Of a stretch of 64,000 nt of DNA, positions 57,095 to 64,000 are shown one piece after another. Positions within the stretch are counted from its first letter, which is position 1, and every line of letters begins with the position of its first letter. A program made the translations under genes and the position numbers. The stretch spans positions 124,001-188,000 of the forward strand of contig MU839838.1 of assembly GCA_030411725.1 (NCBI GenBank). Reading direction: 5' to 3'. The notes below the pieces were generated by a model that did no database searches, was not told where the DNA came from, and saw only the letters and a program-made list of their open reading frames with translations. This stretch comes from Echria macrotheca (Eukaryota; Ascomycota; Sordariomycetes; Sordariales; Schizotheciaceae).

Positions 57095-59269
57095 CTAAAG
57101 TTGATGAATAAACCCCCCGCTCTGAAAAAACCGCATCTGATGCTCCCTCAAGTCCGCCCAGCTCCTCAGTTCCTGCTCTTCATCTTGCAGATCCCCGGTG
57201 CCGGCACCCGCAGCCGTCACAGCCCCGCCGCTTCCCTTCTCCAGCCTCATCAGGATATCCACAAACCGGCTCAGCAGCTCCTCGGCCTTTACCGCCTTCG
57301 GCCCCTTCCTCTCGGGCGCGTCGTTGACCAGTGTGCTGGCGACCTGACGGATCTTGTTGATCAGCGACGCCCCGTTAGGCTCCAAGTTGCGCTGCGAGAT
57401 GGACGTGAGCACCGTGACCAAGTTCTGCACAATCAGCTCGCGCTCGGCGTTCATGGCATGGTCAATGGCGTCGGGTTGCTCTGCTGGGTTCTTCGTGGAT
57501 CCGTTCTCCTGTGCGTATGCCTGCGCGGCCTGCGTGCGGTGCGCATCCCGCAGATTGAAGTAGCGCTCGACAAAGTAGGACCGTGTGGCGAGCGCCGAGG
57601 CATAGACATTCGCCTTTTGGATCTCGTACTGCAGCAGTCGCCGTTGCTCAGGATGCGCCTCCATCACGTGTCGGTCGCTGTCGGACTGGTGTGCCGGGTA
57701 TGTCGGGGGATAATACTGAAACTGGTGCCCAAACAGATCCCCTTCGGCCATGGAAAAGTCCCCCATCCCCTGAAGGCCCGGAAGAGTCAGCTCGGGCGGC
57801 ATGTTCTCCACGACCTGACGGACCGTCTGCAGACAGGTCGACAGCATCGTCTTCTGGTCCTGGAATGGCACGGTCGTAAAACCGTACGACAGTTCGAGAC
57901 TCGCAATCGTGTTCATGGTCATGTAGATGCGTATGCACTGCACGAAGCCGGTAAGCAGCGACACGGTGCCCTCGGGCTGGCCCAGGATCTGCGACGGCAG
58001 GATATACCGGTCATCCACCTCGACCGGGAACTCGGGGTATGGCTCGGTCGGTGTCGGCGGCGGCAGCAGGATCTCGGTGTGTGGCGCACCAAGCTGGACC
58101 ATGGACCGCACCCCCAAGAAAATGCACCAGAAGATCCGCCGGCCCAGCTGGTCCTGCACATGATCGAACGGCGGCCCCCGGTACGTCACGCCGTACATGG
58201 ATGACCCCAGGTCCCGCGGCTTGTGGTAGCCCATCTCCCGAATAAACGACATGGCCTCGTTCATGAAGCGCCGGCAGATCTTCCACTGCATTGTGTAGCC
58301 CGCCGTCAGGCCGAGAAAGTAGCTCGTCGCCGCGTCGTAGACCGTGACCTCGTCCTTGCTGTAAAACGTCGGACCCCTCGATTGTAGAGCCACCTCGCGA
58401 CACCTCTCGATCAGGGTGATGGCTTTCGGGAACAGACTCATGCCGTGCTGCGCCTTGAGATGTAACCTTGCCGTCCGCGGGAACGACGCAACCAGCGTCC
58501 CGACCATGCTCGCCAGCAGCGCCAGAAACAGAGGGTTCGTCCGGTCCTGGCGGGCGACCAGCATCTGACGGAACGTTGGCTCGTGGGGGAACGGCGCGAG
58601 CGGGTGTATATAGGTAAAGAAGTCGTCGACAAGGAGCGACAGGACGGGCCACGGCACGATGGATTCGCCATCGAGGACGGCCTGGGGCGGTTGCGGGGCG
58701 CCGGCGATCGACACGAGCGTCTCGGCGGCATTATGTGGTCCCGGGCTGATGTTCGGTTCGAGTCGTAGACGCTTGGCGGCCTTCGCGGCGGCGGCATGCT
58801 TGTTTGGCGGCCCGCGACGCTTCATCTCGCGCTCAAAGGTGCAGTCGACCTGGAGGTCGCGACAGGGTCGACATGGCTGCGTCTCGTCGCACTTGACCTT
58901 GCGCTGGCTGCAGAGGTCGCAGGCGCGTCGGAGGCGGGTGGCCTTGGAGTTGGATTGCGACAAGGACGGCGGGGATGGGCCGGCGAGGAAGGACGGGTCG
59001 GCGGCGGCGTACTGCGGTGTCACGGGCGGGCCCGAGACGGCGGCCTGGAGGGCTTGCAGGCCATGGTGGGCGACGGCCTGTGCGGCAGCGACGGCGACCG
59101 ATTGCACATCGGCCTCGTCGATGGCGCCGTCGAAGTACGGGTGCAGACGCGGCGACGGCGGCGGCGATGCGTGGTGCTTGGGCTCGTGCAGGGGAGGGGC
59201 AGCCGCACCGGCGGACGGGGACGGCGGGGGAGGATACGAGGACATCGGATGCGGTGCGATTTGTTCCAA
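57095..59269 (-). CDS. Zn2Cys6 transcription factor
   Basis: Intronless gene for 724 aa. The binuclear zinc cluster is complete at residues 117-143: C117, C120, C127, C133, C136 and C143 in the C-x2-C-x6-C-x5-C-x2-C-x6-C pattern. It is followed by a basic linker (REMKRRGPPNKHAAAAKAAKRLR). A fungal_trans-type middle homology region spans about 210-520, with DDFFTYIHPLAPFPHEPTF, FLALLASMVGT and LGRRIFWCIFLGVRS. The N-terminal 110 residues are Pro/Ala-rich, with a possible Gln/His segment. The factor should bind CGG-half-site DNA as a dimer and activate transcription. Its target is unknown; the amidase or the repeat wall protein beside it are the first candidates. Confidence 0.94.
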   Translation of the reverse strand: MEQIAPHPMSSYPPPPSPSAGAAAPPLHEPKHHASPPPSPRLHPYFDGAIDEADVQSVAVAAAQAVAHHGLQALQAAVSGPPVTPQYAAADPSFLAGPSPPSLSQSNSKATRLRRACDLCSQRKVKCDETQPCRPCRDLQVDCTFEREMKRRGPPNKHAAAAKAAKRLRLEPNISPGPHNAAETLVSIAGAPQPPQAVLDGESIVPWPVLSLLVDDFFTYIHPLAPFPHEPTFRQMLVARQDRTNPLFLALLASMVGTLVASFPRTARLHLKAQHGMSLFPKAITLIERCREVALQSRGPTFYSKDEVTVYDAATSYFLGLTAGYTMQWKICRRFMNEAMSFIREMGYHKPRDLGSSMYGVTYRGPPFDHVQDQLGRRIFWCIFLGVRSMVQLGAPHTEILLPPPTPTEPYPEFPVEVDDRYILPSQILGQPEGTVSLLTGFVQCIRIYMTMNTIASLELSYGFTTVPFQDQKTMLSTCLQTVRQVVENMPPELTLPGLQGMGDFSMAEGDLFGHQFQYYPPTYPAHQSDSDRHVMEAHPEQRRLLQYEIQKANVYASALATRSYFVERYFNLRDAHRTQAAQAYAQENGSTKNPAEQPDAIDHAMNAERELIVQNLVTVLTSISQRNLEPNGASLINKIRQVASTLVNDAPERKGPKAVKAEELLSRFVDILMRLEKGSGGAVTAAGAGTGDLQDEEQELRSWADLREHQMRFFQSGGFIHQL

Positions 59270-59490
59270 GACGGAGAAGCTTCGGGACGGGTGAAGCTCG
59301 GGTCTTTCAACGTTGTGTGGCGGGCACGTGAATCCAAGCGAACCCGAGTGGGGCCAAACTCGTCTGAACGGACCATCGCTGATCGCACGTCATCCGAACT
59401 CATTTAAACTTTGTCGTCATTACGCTGCTACATACGCGCTGGATCAGCCCGGCCATGATGCATTATACTCTACGATTAATAACAATTCAA

Positions 59491-60849
59491 TTACAGCCAA
59501 AACATGGCACCCATAACAAAAGAAACCAGCCACACCGCTACCCCTGGCTTTCCCTCGGCACCCGCCGTCACGATGCTCGCCGTCACCGTCGACGTCGGCG
59601 ACGTCAGCACGAAGCTTGAAGTTGGCGCCGTCGGCGTCGGCACCGGCGGCGGCGGCGCAGACGTGATGACCACGGGCGGGGGGCTCGCCGTCGGCAGGAC
59701 CAAACTGCCGGTGAGCGCCGGCACGGCATAGGGCGGATCGAACATGCCGAAGCGCCCGCACGCGTTGCACGGATACGCCCATGAGCTGACCTGATGCGGC
59801 GCCGCCAGGATTGGGTCGCATCGCGAGTCCACCATGGTCGCGATGGCTGTCGGGTCCGCCGTCTTGGGGCAGTCGGTGCCCAGGTCGGCGAGCGTCAGCT
59901 GTCGCGTCATGTTGGTGCCGTACGCGATGGTCGACACCTCCCACAGGTTAAGCGGGAGCATCCAGCGCGACGTCGACGGCCCGGTTGGCTGGTTGGCCGT
60001 GTTGATGCCGACCGCCGACGGGATGTACAGGTACACCGACGGCGACGTGAAGGTGTAGTGCATCGTCGGGTCCACATAGGTGGATGGGTACGTGTACGGG
60101 CGGTCCGTGGGCCAGAAGTACACGTTGACCGTCTCGACCGAGCTGTTGCTGTCAGTCTAGCCCTTGGAACCGAAACAGGACACTTACACGCTGCATGACT
60201 TCGGACAGGGGTCGTAGGTGGTGGAGAAGATGGTGGTGGTGGTTGTGGTCGTGTCGGTGTTGGTGATTGTCACTGAATCCGTCTCGGTGTTGGTGATGGT
60301 CACCGAGTCGGTTTCCGTGTTGGTGATGGTGGCCGAATCTGTTTCGGTCGTGGTGACGGTTGCCGAGTCAGTCTCGGTCGTGGTGACCGTGACGGAATCC
60401 GTTTCCGTGTTGGTGATGGTCGCCGAGTCTGTCTCGGTGTTTGTGATGGTGGTTGAGTCCGTCTCCGTGTTCGTGATGGTGGCCGAGTCGGTCTCCGTGT
60501 TGGTTATCGTCACAGAGTCCGTCTCGGTGTTGGTGATGGTTGCCGAGTCCGTCTCGGTGTTGGTGATGGCTGTCCAGTCCGTCTTGGTGTTGACGACCTG
60601 GACCCAGACTGTGTTGGTGGCGTACACGGTCACATAGATGGTGTTCGTCTTGGACTCGGTGCACCACTCCGTCTTGGTGTTGCTGATCGTGACGTCGACA
60701 TACTTTGTTACCTGGACTGTCGTCGTGTCTGTCACGGTTGTTGTGTCGTGGACGACCCAGGCGTCTCCCCCGGCTGTAGCAGCCCGGACGAGCAGGCCCA
60801 GAGCCAGTGTTGCTGGTGTTGACAGCATCTTGCTAACGAATGCAAACAA
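59491..60849 (-). CDS. Ser/Thr-rich tandem-repeat cell-wall protein, probable GPI anchor
   Basis: Two exons (60849-60188, 60148-59491; 39-nt intron) encode about 439 aa. The N-terminus has a signal peptide (MLSTPATLALGLLVRAATAG; start at residue 8 of the longest frame is equally possible). Residues about 85-190 are roughly ten copies of a decapeptide, xTITNTETDS, with V/A/T variation, highly O-glycosylatable and negatively charged. A non-repetitive Cys-containing domain follows (VYFWPTDRPYTYPSTY, YPCNACGRFGMFDPPY). Then comes a Pro/Thr-rich stalk and a hydrophobic tail, VAVWLVSFVMGAMFWL, typical of a GPI signal. The architecture resembles fungal adhesins or mucin-like wall proteins. No adhesin domain family is recognised, so adhesion is inference. 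Confidence 0.85.
60259..60570 (-). repeat. 30-bp coding minisatellite
   Basis: About ten degenerate copies of a 30-bp unit encode the decapeptide array of the wall protein. On the plus strand, units read as variants of GTGTTGGTGATGGTCACCGA plus GTCGGTCTCC. Reading frame is preserved throughout, so copy-number change would alter protein length in 10-residue steps. Confidence 0.9.
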
Positions 60850-61349
60850 CGAGTGTGATTACCGAAACAACAACAACCGAGCTCGGCCGGAGAGCGGAGC
60901 TGCGCCCTTAAAGTCGTCCATGGGGACCCTCCTGTACCGGTTTTCCGGTTCCTGCCAGGCTGCATATCTTGTTTTTGTGTTCCATTGCCCGTTCTGGCAG
61001 TGATGCAGCGTTGCCACCAGCAGCTCTCTTGGAAAAGCAGCCGGCCCAGACCTGTCAGCTTGCAGAGCGTGTCTGTCCCGGCCAATGGCAGGACGCGGCT
61101 AACACCTAATTGGACACTGGTTTGCGATGCTACGCCAGCTGCCAGGGGAGGATGCGGGGTGACGTCCACCACTGCTGCACCTGCCAAGGACAGCTCCGCC
61201 CGGCCGTCCCACGTCATGCTCCTTCTTGCAGCCTGCATCGCCTCTTGAAAGCACACGTCGTTGGGAGGGGTACCATGGAGGGGCCTTTGTAGATACCGCT
61301 TCAATGTAGACAGTGTTGATGGGAGTGCCAGCTCCATTTTTGAGATTCA
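60850..61349. other. Divergent intergenic region
   Basis: About 500 bp between the divergent starts of the repeat wall protein and the aspartic-protease-like gene. It probably holds both promoters. No other feature is recognised. Confidence 0.6.
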
Positions 61350-63453
61350 ATGATTTTTCCTGCGATACTTTGGGCCCTTGCGGTCCTCACGAGACCATGT
61401 CGTGGTGATGATAGCGCCCCGACGCCCCTGGTGATTCCAGCGAGCCAGTATTTGTACGGTGTTGCTTCCTTGCACTCGGGAGAATGAATGCTAACAGAAA
61501 CAGCGAGGGCAACGACGGCCCCTGGAGCACGTTCGATCTCAAAGTCGGCCAGCCAGACCAGTATCTGCGAGTCTTGGTGTCGACAGCCTCTCCCTTCGCC
61601 ATTGTGCCATTGGCCGAAATCGCGTGCTCTTCGTCCGTTTTCGAGACAGTTCCCGCGGATTGTGCCGTCTCACGAGGAAACCTCTTCAACACGAACCAGT
61701 CGTCGACATGGCACGAGCTCGGCCTGTACGGCATCAACCAGAATGGCGTCGGTCTTGAGGCGAACCTGGGATACGACCAGAGGGCTCAGTGGGGTCAAGA
61801 ACACATCGGTATTGGTCTCAACGGGCCCGAGCTCGACAACCAGACCGTCGCTGGGATTGCCACGCCAGAGCCGTTTTATCTGTGAGTTTGACTGGGAGTC
61901 GAGATCCACAAGAGCACGACTGACTCTTCAGGGGCGTTTTCGGTCTCAACAACCAGCCGGCCAACTTGAGCACGCTCGGCAACTTCACCTCGGCCTCCTT
62001 TATCACGACCCTCAAGGACCAAAAGAAGATCCCGAGCATAAGCTGGAGCTACACAGCGGGCGCCAAGTACCGTAAGCAACTCGTCCGCATCGCATTGAAT
62101 GCGCTGACAAGAACAGGCTTGAAACAGGTCTACGGCCAGCTCATCTTCTCGGGCTACGACACGTCCCGTTTCGAGGAAAACTCGGTCTCGTTCAGCATGG
62201 CCGAGGACGTGACGCGGGACCTCGTCGTGTCCTTGCAGTCCATCAGCTACAGCGGATCGACTTCGACAACGCTCCTCTCGCAATCCATCGACATCTTCAT
62301 CGACTCGACCGATCCGAACCTGTGGCTTCCGGCCGAGGCGTGCGATGCTTTCGAGAAGGCGTTCGGGTTGACGCTCGACGCCAAGACGGGGTTGTATTTG
62401 GTCAACGACACACACAGGAACCAGTTGCTTGACTCCAACGCCGAGGTGACGTTCCGACTGTCGGATGTCAAGTCGGGCGGCGATACCGTCACCGTCGTTC
62501 TTCCGTACGCCGCGTTCGATCTAACAGCGAAGAGTCCGCTGGTCGAGAACGAAACGCACTATTTCCCGCTCAAGCGGGCCAACAATTCGGGGCAGTACAC
62601 GCTGGGTCGAGTGTTTTTGCAGGAAGCGTACGTTCCCTCATTCTGTATTTTTGTTGATGGGCATTCAGTTGACATTCACAGCTACCTCTCGGCCGACTAC
62701 GAGCGCAAGGTGTTCAACGTGTCGGCCTGTGTGTGGAACCAGGGCGCCCAGCAGAATATCGTAGCTATCACCTCCACCGACCCGAATAGCCCGGGCGGAT
62801 CCGGGTCCGGCAAGTCCTCGTTGAGTGGCGGCACCATTGCTGGCATCGTCATCGGCGCCGTACTTGGTGCTCTCCTGTTGGCTGCCATCATCGCGCTCTT
62901 CATCCTGCGCAAGCGGAGAAAGTGGATCGGCAAGGGCTACGCCGTCGCTGCAAAGCCAATCGAGCCCGACGAATCTGTGCTCAAAGGACCCGTCTTCAAC
63001 TCGCCGTCGTACCGCAACTCGACGCCAAGCTCGGCTCCGTTCTCAGCCGACGACATCTCTGGGTCCAGATCACGGTCGACCGGGGAGAATACCCGGGCGG
63101 GATCCGCGGCCGGAATGGGAGCTGTGGCGGGCATCTCCCCGGGTGCTAGAGAAGGGGTGGAGCTGGATGGCGCCGAGACGGCCGTTCGACCCAATACCGA
63201 GCTGGACGGACACGAGGTCCACGGGCCGCTGCCACCGGTGGCCGAGAACCCCAGCGGTGTGTTTGAATTACCGGGCACGGCCGTGGAAGACGTGCCCCGG
63301 GCGCCGTCGACCGTAGCGTCTCTGGCCTCGCGAGACGACGGCCACCACTCCCCGCCGTCGCCCATCACTTCGACTGCCGGGAGGGATTCGGGCTGGGTCA
63401 GGGATAGCGGAATTGTGTCGCCTAATACGCCTCGGCACAGCCAGGCGTTCTGA
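61350..63453 (+). CDS. Membrane-anchored aspartic-protease-like protein, catalytic site altered
   Basis: Five exons (61350-61453, 61504-61881, 61932-62071, 62117-62627, 62682-63453; introns 45-54 nt) encode about 634 aa. The first exon supplies the signal peptide MIFPAILWALAVLTRPCRG and APTPLVIPASQYF, which splices into EGNDGPWSTF. The pepsin-like fold is evident (FDLKVGQPDQYLRVL, GYDTSRF, FLQEAYLSADYERKVFNV). The first catalytic motif, normally D-T/S-G, reads VLVSTASP, so the first Asp is Ser. The second reads FIDSTDPNLWLP. A TM helix, AGIVIGAVLGALLLAAIIALFIL, is followed by RKRRK and a 160-residue Ser/Pro-rich cytosolic tail. With one Asp missing it is probably a pseudoprotease; a surface receptor or scaffold role is inference. 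Confidence 0.88.
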
Positions 63454-64000
63454 GCTTCTATTTCTGGCTGTATAGTAGTCTGTAGTAATGGTAATTTAGA
63501 GTCTGCCCGTTTCGGCACCGTACCTGGGTAGATGGGTCGCCACAATTTTAGGGGTAAGGTGGACTTATGAACCTGTTGATTAACGCTGTGTCAACAGAGA
63601 GGAAACGAAATTGCAACATCGGAGCCGGCCAGTTGTTTGCCGGTACGTCGGCTGGTCGCCACTGGTATTGCCGGTCCAGATCCGGACACGACCGCGAATC
63701 GGTGCTGGACGTTCATTTAGAAGCGAGCAATCGCAACTGCCTCGGTCCCTACAATGTCGCCTGTTACGTTTTAATAACAGTCATGACATCGATCCGATCT
63801 TCTTTTACCCGAGAGGGCGATGCCGTGTCACCAACACCGTGCTATAAACCCGTCCCAGAAAGCGGCCGATACGCGTCATGGTTGGTTACCCCTCTAGGAG
63901 GAAGTGAACCCATGATAAACTCTCCGACTACTCGCAGCGTCAGCCCTACATCGGGATATTGATTTCTATATAACCCGAGCCAATGACGCTGAGATGAGCA
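63454..64000. other. Right-end region, no gene seen
   Basis: About 550 bp to the window edge. Only short unsupported frames are present. Confidence 0.55.

Noticed and set aside
56942..58204. Plus-strand frame (420 aa) opposite the Zn2Cys6 gene
   Set aside because: Antisense to the fungal_trans region; composition rich in Arg/His/Leu without a motif.

Overview
The window is nuclear DNA of a filamentous ascomycete (Pezizomycotina). Sordariomycetes is my best guess. The evidence is the gene repertoire: a LaeA-like methyltransferase, a HET-domain protein, a rhodopsin-like 7TM protein, a Zn2Cys6 regulator, a CBM1-bearing acetylxylan esterase, GH2/GH55/GH71 hydrolases, a fungal tyrosinase and a caleosin. 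Most genes are interrupted by very short GT-AG introns, mostly 42-50 nt, often with a CTAAC/CTGAC-like branch site close to the acceptor. I rebuilt exon joins by hand from the frame and from family sequence patterns. Exon coordinates are predictions, although every spliced model closes in frame.

Layout. 1-14.5 kb: LaeA-like methyltransferase (-), large 2OG-Fe(II) oxygenase protein (-), MYND plus RNase H protein (+), an unknown acidic protein (-), caleosin (+), F-box-like protein (-). 15-34.6 kb is rich in secreted and redox enzymes: exo-glucosaminidase-like GH2 (+), rhodopsin-like 7TM protein (+), MDR enone reductase (-), SDR sugar/polyol reductase (+), small Cys-rich protein (-), GMC alcohol oxidase-like enzyme (-), GH71 alpha-1,3-glucanase (-), cytochrome P450 (-), HET-domain protein (+), CE5 acetylxylan esterase with CBM1 (+). 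35-46 kb lies wholly on the plus strand: GH55 beta-1,3-glucanase, SnoaL-like protein, carotenoid/lignostilbene dioxygenase, tyrosinase, SET-domain protein. 46-64 kb: trehalose-6-phosphate phosphatase (TPS2 type, -), GFA/CENP-V zinc protein (-), O-methyltransferase (-), amidase (-), Zn2Cys6 regulator (-), Ser/Thr-rich repeat wall protein (-), membrane-anchored aspartic-protease-like protein (+).

Two functional themes recur. One is turnover of polysaccharides from plant and fungal walls (GH2, GH55, GH71, CE5-CBM1, repeat wall protein). The other is oxidation of aromatic or lipid small molecules (P450, GMC, MDR, SDR, carotenoid oxygenase, tyrosinase, O-methyltransferase, amidase). I see no PKS, NRPS or terpene synthase, so no classical biosynthetic cluster can be claimed. 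No tRNA, rRNA, CRISPR array or transposon was recognised.

The observations most worth following up are: a three-part MYND / RNase H / possible Rossmann-like protein with intact RNase H catalytic residues; an O-methyltransferase whose expected catalytic His is Leu; an aspartic-protease-like receptor lacking the first catalytic Asp; a SET-domain protein with an apparent signal peptide; a decapeptide-repeat wall protein built on a 30-bp minisatellite; and GTCTAC repeat clusters in intergenic DNA.
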